Assembly (NCBI GenBank): GCA_949373145.1
Contig: CASICI010000026.1
Coordinates: forward strand, 1 to 47,699
DNA: 47,699 nucleotides
Direction: 5' to 3'
DNA from: an uncultured Phycisphaerales bacterium
GTDB lineage: Bacteria; Planctomycetota; Phycisphaerae; Phycisphaerales; SM1A02
The notes beneath the pieces are model-generated. The model searched no databases, was not told where the DNA came from, and was given only the letters and a program-made list of their open reading frames with translations. Shown here in pieces: positions 1 to 9,744 of the stretch. The first letter of the stretch is position 1. Every line of letters begins with the position of its first letter. A program made the position numbers and the translations under genes.

Positions 1-14
1 GTGTGAGGTTGGAA

Positions 15-88
15 TGGGCCATACAGGACTTGAACCTGTGACCTCTTGTGTGTCATACAAGCGCGCTAGCCAGCTGCGCCAATGGCCC
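15..88 (-). tRNA. tRNA-Val (anticodon GAC)
   Basis: Read on the minus strand this 74-base segment folds as a complete tRNA cloverleaf. The seven-base acceptor stem is GGGCCAU against AUGGCCC, fully paired. The anticodon stem CUUGU/ACAAG encloses the loop AUGACAC, whose positions 34-36 are GAC, decoding valine GUC/GUU. The T-arm ACAGG-UUCAAGU-CCUGU is perfect. The CCA end is not encoded. It stands 117 bases downstream of the reconstructed end of the RCC1-like gene on the same strand. Confidence 0.95.
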
Positions 89-205
89 TCAATGCGGTGA
101 AGGATAGCCGAAGTCACGCCATGACGCAAGCGAGAGACCGGAAACCTACTCGCAAGAATTCGATTTGATGGCCTGCGACAAGCGCCCGGCTTCGTACGAG
201 GAGGC

Positions 206-1337
206 TCAGCAGGGATTGCCCCAGTGAGGACAGCAGGATCGTCAGATCCGCGCCATCGATGACGCCGCTGCCATCGAGGTCCACGAGTGTCTGAAGCCGT
301 CCCCCACCCGTTCAGCAGATAGCGTCAGGTCGGCACCATTCACCACGCCGTCACCGTTGAAGTCGGCCGGGGCACACGACACGGGCCGCCCTCCGTGCAC
401 ACGGTGGCGCGATCATCGAGAAGAAACCACTTCCGGCGGAGACGGTCTCGACGATCGCCAGCCCATTCGGAACTGCAGCGACCTGGTCCGGCAAGATCGT
501 CACCCCAGGAATACACCAGCCCGGACGCATCAAGTGCGATCGAATTGCCCGGAGCCAGCACCGAGCGCCACCACCGTCTTCGGTGGCGAGCGCCTGCAGG
601 CATCGGCGAGCTGATTGGAGGTGTTGGACCCCCACCCGACCACGACCGGTCGAGGACTCCCGGGGGCCGCTGCCAAGGGTGATGCCTGATTTCCCGCCGC
701 CACCATGGTCACGCCGGCGAGCCCGGGCAGGCACGTCCGATTCACCAAATGCAATTCGCCCCCCAGCAACGACACTTCGCCGGCATGAATCCAGCGCGAC
801 GCTGTGGTTCAAACCAGCGGCGAACGGCAGACGAAAGTCGCTGCCCGCCGGCGACGGCCAGAGCTGCCCGTAGACGTCGCTGCCCCAGCAGACGACTGGC
901 ACCACTGGCGCAGCAGGGGCGACGGTGTGAAAGCCGCCACAGGCCACCGCCTGGCACGGCGCGAAGGTCGGCATTGGGACATTGCATTGGCGCTGTGCAT
1001 TCGAGCCCCAGCAGGTGATCGATCCGTCGGTTCCAAGCGCTGCGGAGTGTTCCGCCCCGGCGGAGACCGCGGTGATCACAAGCCCGTCCAGTGCGGGAGG
1101 AACATCCGACTGTCCGGAAGCATTGGCCCCCCAGGCCACGACACCCCCGAGCGAACTCAGTCCGACGACATGACCGGCTCCAGCCTGGACATCGACAAGA
1201 TCGGAGACATCTGCAACTGGATCACATTGGCCTTGCGCATTCGATCCGGCGCAGAGCACGTCCCCATGAGTCTTCACGGCAGCGATGATGGGCAGCGTTA
1301 CCGCAAGGGCGGCAGTGATCAGGGTTGAACAGGACAT
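206..1337 (-). CDS. RCC1-repeat exported protein with dockerin-like C-terminus (frame-disrupted)
   Basis: The N-terminus is a signal peptide (SCSTLITAALAVTLPIIAAV). It is followed by RCC1-type beta-propeller repeats of the pattern VxAGxxHxxxLxxxGxVxxWGxNxxGQ for about 185 residues. The start at 1337 has GGAG eight bases upstream. After about position 783 the reading frame breaks repeatedly. Repeat fragments (SLLGGELHLVNRT, GNSIALDASGLVYSWG, PDQVAAVPNGLAIVETVSAG) continue in alternating frames. They lead into two EF-hand-like dockerin halves (DFNGDGVVNGADLTL and LDGSGVIDGADLTILL) and a plausible end WGNPC-stop at 206-208. An intact protein would be about 375 residues, secreted, with a propeller and a GC-type dockerin tail as in many Phycisphaerae surface proteins. 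Function unknown. At least six indels are needed, from sequence error or decay. Confidence 0.6.
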
Positions 1338-1486
1338 GGTGCAGGACTCCGTAAAAAGTGCCTTGGTCTCTCAACCATACGTACGAACCGGGCTTGTGAG
1401 AGGTTCAATCTCAAGAGATTCGGGAGTTGCTCGGAATGCGCACCCCTGATCGGATGGTGGCGCCGCCTGGTGGATAATCTCAGTTC

Positions 1487-3169
1487 TCAAGCTGAGTTGG
1501 CCACATCCTGCATGACGGCGAGGCACCCCTTGATTCGGGCCAGACAGCGCTCTTTACCGAGCATGGCGAGGGTGTCGAAGATCGGAGGGCTGACCGGCCC
1601 CCCGGTGACGGCGATTCGAAGGGGCTGAGCGATCTTTCCGAGGTTTCCTTCGCAGTGGACTTCAGCCCACGCGGTGAGTGTGCTTTCGAGTGACTCGCCT
1701 TCAAAGACCTCGACTCCCTGCAGAAGCTCGCTTGCCTGTTCGAGCAGAATCCGCCCGGGAACCTCTCCCTTGAGCATGGCTTTTCGCACAGGCTTGGAAA
1801 TCGGCCAGGTCAGAGCCTCATCAGCGAGAAGAAGCCAGCCGTTCGACTTGAACAGGTCATCAAACGTCTTCGAGCGTTCCCGACTCGCATCCGCAAGCAG
1901 ATCGAACTGCTCCGTGGTGAGCGCGCTCATGAAGTCTGGATGAAAACGCATGCCATGCGCACGAACCCTTTCCCGAAACAAGGCCTCAGGCATCGCTTGA
2001 ATCGCATCGAGATTGAATGCCAGCAGCTTGTCGCGATCGAATCGCGCGGGCGTCTTCTGCACGCGTGTGAGATCGAAATGTTCGGCCAGAAAGGCGTTGT
2101 CGAACTTTTCAAGATCATTGCCAGGCGACCAGCCATTCAACGACAGGAAGTTGCACAGCACTTCAGGGAGGTATCCGGAACGTTCGAAATCGGCCACGTT
2201 GATCTCGGGAAGGGTGACGTCCAGAGCCTCTGCCATCAGGATCAGTGCATCGTGATCCAACTGGGATTTCTTGTCACCGATCCAGGAATCAAAGGCCTCC
2301 CGGGTGATGGTCCCCTCCGGGGGCGTCTCGAGTGATGCTGCTTTGACAGCGGCTCTGATCGCCTTGTCCTTGTCACGCTTGGACATCTTCGAGCCATCGG
2401 GATTGAAGATCAGTGAAAGATGGCCGTAGACCGGCTGCTCGAAACCGAGCGCGGCTTGAAGCACGATGTGCTTGGCGGTGTTGTTGAAGTGTTCCTGCGC
2501 TCGCAGAACGTGTGAGACGTTCATGAGGGCGTCATCAACCACCACTGCGAAGTGGTAGGTCGGAAAGCCGTCGGCCTTTCGAATGACGAAGTCGTCGACC
2601 TCCCCCTGCGGCAGAGTCGCTTCACCGAGCACCTCGTCAGTGATGGTGATCGGGGCATCCGGGGTGCGGAATCTGACCACATGCGACTCACCGGCGGCAG
2701 CCCGCGAAAATCGCTCTTCTCGAGGGATCGCGAGCCCGGCGCGGTCGTATCGGTAGGCCTTCTTTTCAGCCCGGGCGGCCGTGCGCTTGGCGTCGAGCTC
2801 TTCCGAAGTGTCGAAGGCGTGGTACGCGAGATCGGCCTCCAGCAGGCGCTCCATGTGGGATTCATAGATCGCCAGCCGCTGGGATTGCATGTAGGGGCCA
2901 TGATCACCGCAGATCGAGCCATCCGGCATCGGCCCTTCGTCCCAGTCGATTCCCATCCAGCGCAACGCTTTCTGGAACCCCAGAGCAGCCGCATCGGATG
3001 ACCGCTTTCGGTCCGTGTCCTCGATTCGAAGGACGAACCGACCCCGCCTGCCTCTGGCAAACGCCCAGCAGAAGAGCGCGGTGCGGGCCCCTCCGACGTG
3101 AAGATCCCCGGATGGACTGGGGGCGAAACGGGTGACGACATCATCGCGATCTGAATGGCTGTGTGACAT
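1487..3169 (-). CDS. gltX: Glutamate--tRNA ligase (GluRS)
   Basis: Class I aminoacyl-tRNA synthetase that charges tRNA-Glu with glutamate using ATP, in the cytoplasm. The HIGH-type motif is in the N-terminal Rossmann fold (FAPSPSGDLHVGGART, residues 15-30) and the KMSKS-type motif is SKMSKRDK at about 260-267. Both are typical of the GlxRS family, and the C-terminal helical anticodon-binding region is present. The chosen ATG at 3169 puts the conserved VVTRFAPSPSG close to the N-terminus as in the family. An in-frame ATG at 3256 would add 29 residues with no family resemblance and has only a GGAG spaced three bases away. Length 560 residues is slightly above the usual 470-500. GluRS is much likelier than GlnRS, but whether it is discriminating for tRNA-Glu cannot be read from sequence alone. 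Confidence 0.93.
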   Translation of the reverse strand: MSHSHSDRDDVVTRFAPSPSGDLHVGGARTALFCWAFARGRRGRFVLRIEDTDRKRSSDAAALGFQKALRWMGIDWDEGPMPDGSICGDHGPYMQSQRLAIYESHMERLLEADLAYHAFDTSEELDAKRTAARAEKKAYRYDRAGLAIPREERFSRAAAGESHVVRFRTPDAPITITDEVLGEATLPQGEVDDFVIRKADGFPTYHFAVVVDDALMNVSHVLRAQEHFNNTAKHIVLQAALGFEQPVYGHLSLIFNPDGSKMSKRDKDKAIRAAVKAASLETPPEGTITREAFDSWIGDKKSQLDHDALILMAEALDVTLPEINVADFERSGYLPEVLCNFLSLNGWSPGNDLEKFDNAFLAEHFDLTRVQKTPARFDRDKLLAFNLDAIQAMPEALFRERVRAHGMRFHPDFMSALTTEQFDLLADASRERSKTFDDLFKSNGWLLLADEALTWPISKPVRKAMLKGEVPGRILLEQASELLQGVEVFEGESLESTLTAWAEVHCEGNLGKIAQPLRIAVTGGPVSPPIFDTLAMLGKERCLARIKGCLAVMQDVANSA

Positions 3170-3475
3170 GGCCGCGAGCCTAGCCGGAACGGCCGCCTGA
3201 TGCACCGTGAAAAGGTCGACAAGTCTCAGAATCGGACCTTCGGTGCGATCGGCCATGGGCTCCGGGGAACTCTTTCAAATTGTCCTGATTGAGTAGGCCA
3301 GAACAGTTGCGGTTCGGAGGTGCAATGGGGATAGTACGAGAAGCCGTTTCCAATCGTGTGATCGAGATCGGTGTTCGCAGGCAAGCCTGCTTGAAAAGGA
3401 CTTTGGGGACTAGCCATGCATGAAGAGAATCGTCGCAACATGATTGATTCGATCTTCATCGAGGAGGGCTCGGAC
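3170..3475. other. Intergenic region between divergent gltX and glutamine synthetase III
   Basis: About 306 bases lie between the two divergent starts and must hold promoters for both genes. A perfect 14-base palindrome (GCAGGCAAGCCTGC) lies at 3377-3390, about 86 bases upstream of the glutamine synthetase start. It could be an operator or a small hairpin. I found no convincing -35/-10 pair with good spacing and no sigma-54 motif. If gltX starts at 3256, the first 87 bases are coding. Confidence 0.35.
3462..3467 (+). promoter_or_regulatory. Shine-Dalgarno site deciding the glutamine synthetase start
   Basis: AGGAGG lies eight bases upstream of the ATG at 3476. This supports that start over the in-frame ATG at 3416, which would add 20 residues unlike the family. 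Confidence 0.7.
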
Positions 3476-5602
3476 ATGTCTTTGAACAATGAAAATCGTG
3501 CTTCGGACATCTTTGGTCGCCTCACCTTCACCGGCGATGTGATGTTGAAGCGACTCCCACCCGAAGTCTTCATGAATCTTGAGCGAACCGTCAGCGCCGA
3601 CCAGGCTCTCGATCCGATGATCGCGAACACCGTCGCGAGTGCGATGCGTGAGTGGGCGGTCGAGCATGGCTGCACCCATTACTGCCACTGGTTCCAGCCT
3701 CTGACCGGAACGACCGCCGAGAAGCATGATGCGTTCCTCTCACCCACCGGTGATGGCAACGCCATCGAGAAGTTCTCGGGCGCCGCACTGATCGAGGGCG
3801 AACCCGATGCGAGCTCCTTCCCTTCCGGAGGCATTCGCGATACCTACGAAGCCAGAGGCTATACCGCATGGGATGCCACCAGCCCGGCGTTCATACTGCA
3901 GAGCCCCGACGGCATCGGCACGTTGTGCATCCCGACCGCGTTCGTCTCCTGGACCGGCGAAGCGCTCGACAAGAAGACGCCATTCATGCGCTCTCTTGAA
4001 GCCGTGAGCAAGCATGCACTTCGGATCGTCAAGTTCTTCGGTGACGACGACGAGGTCACTCAGGTCCTGCCCACGCTCGGCTGTGAACAGGAGTATTTTC
4101 TCGTTGACTCCGATCTCGCCGAACAACGTCTCGACCTTGCGATCTGCGGACGGACGCTCCAAGGCACCCCGGCACCCAAGGGGCATCAGCTCGACGACCA
4201 TTATTTCGGATCCATCCCCAACCGCGTGCTTTCATTCATGAGCGACGCGGAAAACCGACTTTTCGAGCTGGGTGTTCCGGTCAAGACCAGGCACAACGAA
4301 GTCGCACCCGGTCAGTACGAGCTCGCACCGACCTTCGAAAACGCCAATGTCGCCGCAGACCACCAGATGCTCACGATGCACATCCTGCACGAAGTCGCGT
4401 CACAACACGGATTCAGTTGCTTCCTGCATGAGAAGCCGTTCGCGGGAATCAACGGTTCAGGCAAGCACAACAACTGGTCGATCTCGACCAACACGGGCTT
4501 CAATCTTCTCGACCCACGCAACGAAACCCATTCAAACCTTCAATTCCTGGTGTTCCTGTGCTCGGTGATCAGAGCCACGGATCTCCATGCGGATCTCTTG
4601 AGAGCGTCGATCGGCACGGCCGGCAATGACCATCGCCTCGGTGCGAACGAAGCACCGCCGGCGATCATGTCGATCTATCTGGGTGAGATGCTCACCGACA
4701 TCCTCGATCAACTCGAATCAGGAAAGACCAGCAGTACCAAGAAGGCCGGCACGCTCGACCTCGGCGCCCAACAGCTTCCCAAGATCCCCAGGCACTCGAG
4801 TGACCGCAACCGAACAAGTCCGTTCGCCTTCACAGGAAACAAGTTCGAACTTCGCGCCGTCGGTGGAAACACCTCGGTCGCTTGGCCGAACACCGTTCTG
4901 AACACGATGATCGCGGAGAGCTTCGACTGGTTCGCAAACGAACTCACGAAGCGTGCTGGAAAGAATCCGACCAAGGCGAAGCGTAATTCGGCGACACTTG
5001 CCGTTCTTCGCGAAGTCGTCAAGACGCACCGCCGGGTCTGTTTCGATGGAGACGGCTACAACGAGGACTGGGTGACCGAAGCAGAAAAACGCGGGCTGCC
5101 TCATCTGAAGTCGACCGCCGACGCACTCCCGGTCCTCAAGAGCAAGAAGTCACTGGACCTCTTCCGTAAGTACAAGGTCCTCAGCAATCGGGAACTCAGA
5201 GCGAGATACGAGATTCTGCTCGAGCAGTACGTCGCCATCCTCGACATCGAAGCGAACACCTTGATCACGATGATTCGGACTCAGATCCTGCCGGCAGGCG
5301 TTCGAAGTCAGGCACAGCTGGCGGATGCCGTCGCGGCGACGCGGGCCACCGGTATCGACTCCCCCGCCACCGACGCGCTTCTCCATGAGACCATCGAGGC
5401 CATCGAAGGGGTGGTTCAGACGCTCATGACGCTGGAAACCCGCTCCAGATGCACCTTCAAGAGCCACGAAAAGGCGATGAACCACAGCCACCAGAGCCTC
5501 GTTCCAGCCATGGAGGCCGCCCGAGAAGCAGCTGATGCTCTGGAACGCATCGTTCCAGCCGATCTGTGGCCATTACCGACGTATGCGGAAATGCTGCTCT
5601 GA
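3476..5602 (+). CDS. glnN: Glutamine synthetase type III (GSIII)
   Basis: ATP-dependent amidation of glutamate to glutamine, the central ammonia-assimilation step. The 708-residue length and the N-terminal [11 protein letters not shown] segment mark the large type III family rather than the 450-residue GSI. Catalytic-domain motifs are [14 protein letters not shown] (around 272-285, glutamate and metal binding) and [20 protein letters not shown] (ATP and substrate loop). The C-terminal helical extension typical of GSIII is complete. The start is set by the Shine-Dalgarno site at 3462-3467. It is transcribed divergently from gltX, which uses glutamate, a metabolic pairing that may be coincidental. 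No adenylylation-type regulation is expected for GSIII. Frame and composition match the neighbours. Confidence 0.96.
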   Translation: MSLNNENRASDIFGRLTFTGDVMLKRLPPEVFMNLERTVSADQALDPMIANTVASAMREWAVEHGCTHYCHWFQPLTGTTAEKHDAFLSPTGDGNAIEKFSGAALIEGEPDASSFPSGGIRDTYEARGYTAWDATSPAFILQSPDGIGTLCIPTAFVSWTGEALDKKTPFMRSLEAVSKHALRIVKFFGDDDEVTQVLPTLGCEQEYFLVDSDLAEQRLDLAICGRTLQGTPAPKGHQLDDHYFGSIPNRVLSFMSDAENRLFELGVPVKTRHNEVAPGQYELAPTFENANVAADHQMLTMHILHEVASQHGFSCFLHEKPFAGINGSGKHNNWSISTNTGFNLLDPRNETHSNLQFLVFLCSVIRATDLHADLLRASIGTAGNDHRLGANEAPPAIMSIYLGEMLTDILDQLESGKTSSTKKAGTLDLGAQQLPKIPRHSSDRNRTSPFAFTGNKFELRAVGGNTSVAWPNTVLNTMIAESFDWFANELTKRAGKNPTKAKRNSATLAVLREVVKTHRRVCFDGDGYNEDWVTEAEKRGLPHLKSTADALPVLKSKKSLDLFRKYKVLSNRELRARYEILLEQYVAILDIEANTLITMIRTQILPAGVRSQAQLADAVAATRATGIDSPATDALLHETIEAIEGVVQTLMTLETRSRCTFKSHEKAMNHSHQSLVPAMEAAREAADALERIVPADLWPLPTYAEMLL

Positions 5603-5764
5603 CCCAGACCACGACCCTCTCGAAGCTTCTCCTGTCCTGCGGACATGGCTGGAGTATGTCGAGTCGCTCTGGTAGTCTACGGAATCCCTTTCGGGCTCAA
5701 TGTGAGCCCCGAACCTGACGCACGACGAACACCCACAAACGCCACTATCGCGAGGCCTGCTCTC

Positions 5765-7255
5765 ATGGACACCGCCACAGACGAAATGAATCTCAAGATC
5801 GACATCACCGAGGATGGCCCTTCGGCCCGGACCCTCGCGATCACGATCCCAGCTGAGGTCGTCGACGAGCGCATCGAAGCCTCGTACGGGAACCTGCAGA
5901 ACCAGGCTCAGATGCGTGGCTTCCGAAAAGGCAAGGCCCCCCGTCATCTCCTCCAGAAGAGATTCGGTGATGACGTCATCAATGAAACCCGCGGACAGCT
6001 CATCATGGGTGCGTACCAGCAGGCGGTTCAGCAGAAGGAACTTCGCGTCGTCGGAGATCCCGATTTCCCTGACGAACTGATGGAAAAGCCGCTCGAGCAA
6101 GGCAAGGACTTCTCGTTCGAAGTCGCACTCGAGGTTGCCCCTGAATTCGACCTTCCCGAACTCGAGAACGTCGCCATCAAGAAACCCATCTTCGAAATCG
6201 ACGACTCACATGTCGACACCGAGATCAAGAATCTGGCCTTCCGATTCGGAACCCCAGAGTCGATCAAGAAGGACTTCCAGCCCCAGGACAGATTGATCGG
6301 ACGAGCCAGCGTCGACGTCGAAGACCATGAAGGCGTGTTCTTTGAAACCGACAAGACTCTGGTCGTGGTTCCGGACGTCGATGACGAAGGCAAGGGCCCC
6401 GTTCTCGGCCTGCTCCTGGAAGACCTGACCGCACGTCTCGAAGGCGCGGCAGTCGGCTCGGACATCGTGTTTGAAACCGTGGGACCGCCAGCCCACGAAC
6501 GATCCGAACTGCGTGACAAGAAGATCACCATCCAGTTCCATGTCACGGACTGTGAGCGCGTGACTCCGCTTGAAACCGAGACTCTCGTGGCCACCTTCGG
6601 CCTTGAAGACGAATCCATGCTTCGTGAACGACTGAAGCTCGAGATCGAAAACCGGCGCGACCAGGAGCAACGGGCAGCCGAGCGCGAGCAGGTGTTCGAA
6701 TACCTCCTCGACAAGACGACGGTCGCCCTTCCGCAGAAGATCTCCGAAGCACAGGTCGCTCGAACCATCGAGCGCCAACGCATGGACCTCCTGTACCGAG
6801 GCGACAACCCGGAACAGGTCGAGAAGCAGCTCGCCGAGATGCGCGATCAGACCCAGGACCAAGCGATCAATCGACTCAAGCTTCTGTTCATCATGGACAA
6901 GGTCGCCCGAAACTTCGACATCGAAGTCAGCGATCAGGAAGTGAACGGCCGTATCGCGATGATGGCCCAGCAACGTGGCGAACGCCCCGATGCCGTACGG
7001 ACCGAACTCCAGAAGACCGGCGGTCTTCAGGAAGTCGCCCGGCAGATCATGGAGCACAAGGCAGCCGACCGCATCGTCGATCAGGCGAATGTGACCGAAG
7101 TTCCAGCCGATGAGTGGAACAAGGAAGCCAAATCCAAGAGCGATGATCGCAAAGCGGCAAGTGGCAAGAAGACTGCCAAGAAGACCGCCAAGAAGACCGC
7201 GAGCAAGGCGGAATCCAGAAGAAGACGCCAGAAGACGACCAAGAAGACCAAGTGA
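5765..7255 (+). CDS. tig: Trigger factor, ribosome-associated chaperone
   Basis: Binds the ribosome near the exit tunnel and shields nascent chains. The ribosome-docking signature GFRKGKAPRHLL is present near residues 51-62. The C-terminal SurA-like arm region (the DQEVNGRIAMMAQQRGE area) is recognisable. The central region, where the FKBP-type prolyl isomerase usually sits (about residues 160-265), does not show the usual FKBP signature, so isomerase activity is doubtful. The protein ends in a roughly 45-residue lysine-rich tail built on AKKT repeats. The start at 5765 gives MDTATDEMNLKIDITEDG; the upstream in-frame start at 5645 adds 40 residues without family similarity. Length 496 residues compares with the usual 430-450, the excess being mainly the basic tail. 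Followed nine bases later by a small membrane protein gene, then clpX. Confidence 0.93.
   Translation: MDTATDEMNLKIDITEDGPSARTLAITIPAEVVDERIEASYGNLQNQAQMRGFRKGKAPRHLLQKRFGDDVINETRGQLIMGAYQQAVQQKELRVVGDPDFPDELMEKPLEQGKDFSFEVALEVAPEFDLPELENVAIKKPIFEIDDSHVDTEIKNLAFRFGTPESIKKDFQPQDRLIGRASVDVEDHEGVFFETDKTLVVVPDVDDEGKGPVLGLLLEDLTARLEGAAVGSDIVFETVGPPAHERSELRDKKITIQFHVTDCERVTPLETETLVATFGLEDESMLRERLKLEIENRRDQEQRAAEREQVFEYLLDKTTVALPQKISEAQVARTIERQRMDLLYRGDNPEQVEKQLAEMRDQTQDQAINRLKLLFIMDKVARNFDIEVSDQEVNGRIAMMAQQRGERPDAVRTELQKTGGLQEVARQIMEHKAADRIVDQANVTEVPADEWNKEAKSKSDDRKAASGKKTAKKTAKKTASKAESRRRRQKTTKKTK
7164..7203 (+). repeat. 12-base direct repeats encoding lysine-rich AKKT units at the trigger factor C-terminus
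   Basis: Near-identical copies of the unit GCCAAGAAGACC run in tandem and encode KKTAKKTAKKTA. The same kind of basic repeat occurs in histone H1-like tails. Here it probably strengthens binding to RNA or the ribosome, which is inference. Confidence 0.7.
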
Positions 7256-7264
7256 GCCGAAGGC

Positions 7265-7633
7265 ATGCTTGCAGCAGTCCAAACGTCCTCATCATCAGGA
7301 ACAGGTTCGGCATTTTCCGAGCTCTGGCCCTGGCTTCTCGGTCTGGTCATCCTGATTCTCATCGGTGGAGCCGTCATTGGAATCATCCGAAAATGGATGC
7401 GTGGTTCGGATGAATCCGAACAGATCGGATTCAGTCTCGGGGATCTCAGGACCTTGCACCGAGATGGCAAGCTCTCTGCCGAGGAATTGAAACAGGCGGA
7501 AGCCAAGATCATCTCTCGAGTGCAATCCGGGATCTCACCTGAAACTCGGGCTGAACTCGATCGAATAAGACCCCAAAAACGGCCCTCTCAACCCACATCA
7601 CCGGAAAATTCAGACCCGGATCACCCGGATTGA
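7265..7633 (+). CDS. Small single-span membrane protein with SHOCT-like C-terminus
   Basis: A 122-residue protein with one strongly hydrophobic helix ([20 protein letters not shown], about residues 20-40), then a basic stop-transfer RKWMR. The cytoplasmic segment [20 protein letters not shown] (about 58-77) resembles the SHOCT oligomerisation module (xLxxLxxxGxIxxEEFxxxK). The tail is proline- and acid-rich. It begins nine bases after the trigger factor stop, so it is probably co-transcribed with tig and ahead of clpX, in the place where clpP is often found. The function is unknown. A membrane-anchored partner of the chaperone genes is only a guess from position. Confidence 0.7.
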   Translation: MLAAVQTSSSSGTGSAFSELWPWLLGLVILILIGGAVIGIIRKWMRGSDESEQIGFSLGDLRTLHRDGKLSAEELKQAEAKIISRVQSGISPETRAELDRIRPQKRPSQPTSPENSDPDHPD

Positions 7634-7690
7634 AGACCAAGGTCGAGACGTGGGTCGTACGCTCCGATACACTCGCAAGAAGTTTGCAGA

Positions 7691-7709
7691 CAGGACTCTA
7701 CGAGTCCTG
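7691..7709 (+). promoter_or_regulatory. Perfect 8-bp inverted repeat upstream of clpX
   Basis: CAGGACTC and GAGTCCTG are separated by TAC, ending 33 bases before the preferred clpX ATG. It could be a repressor or activator site, or a small RNA hairpin in the leader. No T-tract follows, so it is not a terminator. Confidence 0.35.
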
Positions 7710-7742
7710 CTCACACCCAAGAACACTGATTACCTGATTGAA

Positions 7743-9173
7743 ATGGCAACACTGATGTCACTGAACAACGCGCAGAATGCTTTGAATCGCCCACAGCCCC
7801 TCGCCAGCAACTCGGAGGGCCCCGGTGCCGGTGGTGGACCGACAGGTCCAGGGCAAGGCGATGGTGGCTCAGGTGCCGCAGGAGGCGGTTCGTCCGACGG
7901 TGGCGGTGGTGGTTTTCGCGGGCGCAAGGTCACGACCTGCTCATTCTGCGGAAAGACGTCGCGTGAAGTCGGCCCGATGGTCGAAGGCCCCAGCGATGTC
8001 TACATCTGTGGCCAATGCACCGATCTCTGCCAGAACATCTTCAAGCAGGAAAAAAGACGCGTCTCTTCGAAACGCCAGTTGTTCCAGACCATCCCGACTC
8101 CTCGTGAAATCAAGGAATTCCTCGATGACTACGTGATCGGTCAGGATCAGGCGAAACGCGCCCTTTCGGTGGCGGTGCACAACCACTACAAGCGCCTCGT
8201 CGAAGCCGACAAGGAAGAGATCGAAGTCGAAATCGACAAGAGCAACGTCCTGCTGATCGGTGGTACCGGAACCGGCAAGACGCTGCTTGCCAAGACCCTG
8301 GCCAGAACCATCAATGTCCCGTTCGCGATCGGTGACGCCACCACGCTCACCGAAGCCGGCTATGTGGGCGAAGATGTCGAGAACCTGCTTCTCAAGCTTC
8401 TCCAAGGTGCCGATTACGATCTGGACAACGCCCAGCGCGGAATCATCTACATCGATGAGATCGACAAGATCGGCAAGACTTCCCAGAATGTCTCGATCAC
8501 ACGAGATGTCTCTGGCGAAGGCGTCCAGCAATCACTGCTCAAGATGCTCGAGGGCACTGTTGCAAACGTCCCCCCACAAGGAGGACGCAAGCATCCCGAG
8601 CAACAGTACATTCAGATGGACACCTCACAAATCCTCTTCATCTGCGGTGGGTCATTCGTGGGTATGGACGAGATCATTCGACGTCGTGTCGGCCAGAGTC
8701 GCATCGGCTTTGCACAGGGTGGCCCGGAAAAGGGTGATGCTCAGGAGACACGCGAACTCCTGTCCCAGATCACGCCGGATGACGTCCTTGAATTCGGACT
8801 CATTCCAGAGCTGGTCGGACGACTTCCGATCGTCTGCCCGTTGATGCCGCTCGATGTCTCCGCCATGATCCGAATCCTGACAGAGCCCAAGAATGCCCTG
8901 GTTCGTCAGTTCCAGCATCTCTTCAGCATCGAGGGTTCCAGACTTGAGTTCACCACGGATGCTCTGGAAGCGATCGCAGCTCGTGCCTTGAAACGTCAGA
9001 CCGGCGCCCGTGCCCTTCGTGCCGTGCTGGATGAAATCATGCTCGACAAGCTTTATGAGCTCCCTGAGCCGGAATTCGAAGGGTACATCTTCACGGTCGA
9101 CGCGGAGGCCATCAACAACAACACCCCGCTGCAGGAACTCTCCTCACAGAGAATTCAGAAGGAAAGTGCCTGA
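7743..9173 (+). CDS. clpX: ClpX, ATP-dependent unfoldase of the ClpXP protease
   Basis: Hexameric AAA+ unfoldase that recognises tagged substrates and feeds them to ClpP. The N-terminal C4 zinc-binding domain is CSFC...CGQC (residues 66-92). The AAA+ core has Walker A GGTGTGKT (173-180), Walker [11 protein letters not shown], and the ClpX-specific region [10 protein letters not shown], close to the usual pore-2 and IGF-loop positions; the C-terminal small domain is complete. A glycine-rich linker of about 35 residues (24-58) precedes the zinc finger, making this protein longer (476 residues) than the usual 410-430. Starts at 7743 or 7755 fit best. A GTG at 7650 would add 31 residues of unrelated sequence. 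No clpP is in the window; its partner must be encoded elsewhere. Confidence 0.95.
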   Translation: MATLMSLNNAQNALNRPQPLASNSEGPGAGGGPTGPGQGDGGSGAAGGGSSDGGGGGFRGRKVTTCSFCGKTSREVGPMVEGPSDVYICGQCTDLCQNIFKQEKRRVSSKRQLFQTIPTPREIKEFLDDYVIGQDQAKRALSVAVHNHYKRLVEADKEEIEVEIDKSNVLLIGGTGTGKTLLAKTLARTINVPFAIGDATTLTEAGYVGEDVENLLLKLLQGADYDLDNAQRGIIYIDEIDKIGKTSQNVSITRDVSGEGVQQSLLKMLEGTVANVPPQGGRKHPEQQYIQMDTSQILFICGGSFVGMDEIIRRRVGQSRIGFAQGGPEKGDAQETRELLSQITPDDVLEFGLIPELVGRLPIVCPLMPLDVSAMIRILTEPKNALVRQFQHLFSIEGSRLEFTTDALEAIAARALKRQTGARALRAVLDEIMLDKLYELPEPEFEGYIFTVDAEAINNNTPLQELSSQRIQKESA

Positions 9174-9194
9174 GACAGGCCCTGTTCCTCAGTC

Positions 9195-9258
9195 GACGGT
9201 CTTCCTTATGGGACCGTCTCCGGGCATCATCGCTTTCCCGGAGCCCACCTCTTTTTTT
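9195..9258 (+). terminator. Putative terminator region after clpX
   Basis: Two consecutive hairpins (GACGGTC/GACCGTC and TCCGGG/CCCGGA) end at 9242. After a nine-base spacer come seven consecutive T residues at 9252-9258. The spacer makes it non-canonical, but the position directly after clpX and before rpmB fits transcription termination. Confidence 0.45.
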
Positions 9259-9333
9259 CTTCCACTTGCCCCGGAAGCCCTCAGCAGGTATGCTCCCCGC
9301 TTCGTTTGAACCCCCGTTTTCAGGAGCTTGGCC

Positions 9334-9606
9334 ATGCCTAGGGTCTGCCATTTCACAGGTAAGAGTACTCGTACCGGTAACAAATACCGCCTCCGTGGTC
9401 GTCCGAAGTACCTTGGCGGTGTCGGTACCAAGATCACTGCCTGCACAAAGCGCAAGTTCAAGCCGAACCTGCAGAATGTCAACGCTGTGATCGATGGCCA
9501 GACCAAGAAGGTCAAGGTCTCCGCCAAGGCGATTCGCCTCGGCATGGTCGTGAAACCATCCAAGCGCAAGTACACTTGGACCAGGAAACAAGCCGCTGAG
9601 GCCTGA
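9334..9606 (+). CDS. rpmB: 50S ribosomal protein L28
   Basis: A 90-residue basic protein of the large ribosomal subunit. The family hallmarks are visible: MPRVCHFTGKSTRTGNKY at the N-terminus (usually CxxTGKxxxxGNxxSH) and RVCHFT...KRKFKPNLQNV (usually RRFxPNLQ). Its length is within the L28 range. The ATG at 9334 has GGAG seven bases upstream; an ATG two codons earlier is less likely. It is a single-gene unit bounded by the clpX terminator region upstream and a strong hairpin terminator downstream. Confidence 0.96.
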   Translation: MPRVCHFTGKSTRTGNKYRLRGRPKYLGGVGTKITACTKRKFKPNLQNVNAVIDGQTKKVKVSAKAIRLGMVVKPSKRKYTWTRKQAAEA

Positions 9607-9657
9607 TAATGGCTGATTTCTGGTGGCATCCTGCCCCAGAGCGCCTCTGATCCATTG

Positions 9658-9683
9658 AAAACCCTCCTCGTGAGGGTTTTTTA
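9658..9683 (+). terminator. Rho-independent terminator of rpmB
   Basis: A perfect 9-bp stem (AAAACCCTC / GAGGGTTTT) with the five-base loop CTCGT, running directly into a T-rich tract. It lies 51 bases after the rpmB stop codon. Confidence 0.9.
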
Positions 9684-9716
9684 TTGTTGCATCTTGTCAA
9701 GAAATCACTCCACGAT

Positions 9717-9744
9717 TTGACGCAAGCTCTGCGTGGAGTAAAAT
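9717..9744 (+). promoter_or_regulatory. Sigma-70-type promoter of the dnaG-rpoD unit
   Basis: TTGACG at 9717-9722 and TAAAAT at 9739-9744 are separated by 16 bases, close to the sigma-70 consensus. It is just after the rpmB terminator. Transcription would begin near 9751, giving a leader of about 245 bases before the dnaG start. Confidence 0.7.

Noticed and set aside
5693-5709. GGGCTCA-ATG-TGAGCCC inverted repeat upstream of trigger factor considered as a terminator
   Set aside because: The loop is only three bases and no T-tract follows; it is too short to call more than chance.
6206-7282. Minus-strand open frame of 358 codons
   Set aside because: Antisense to trigger factor; no start context or recognisable domains.
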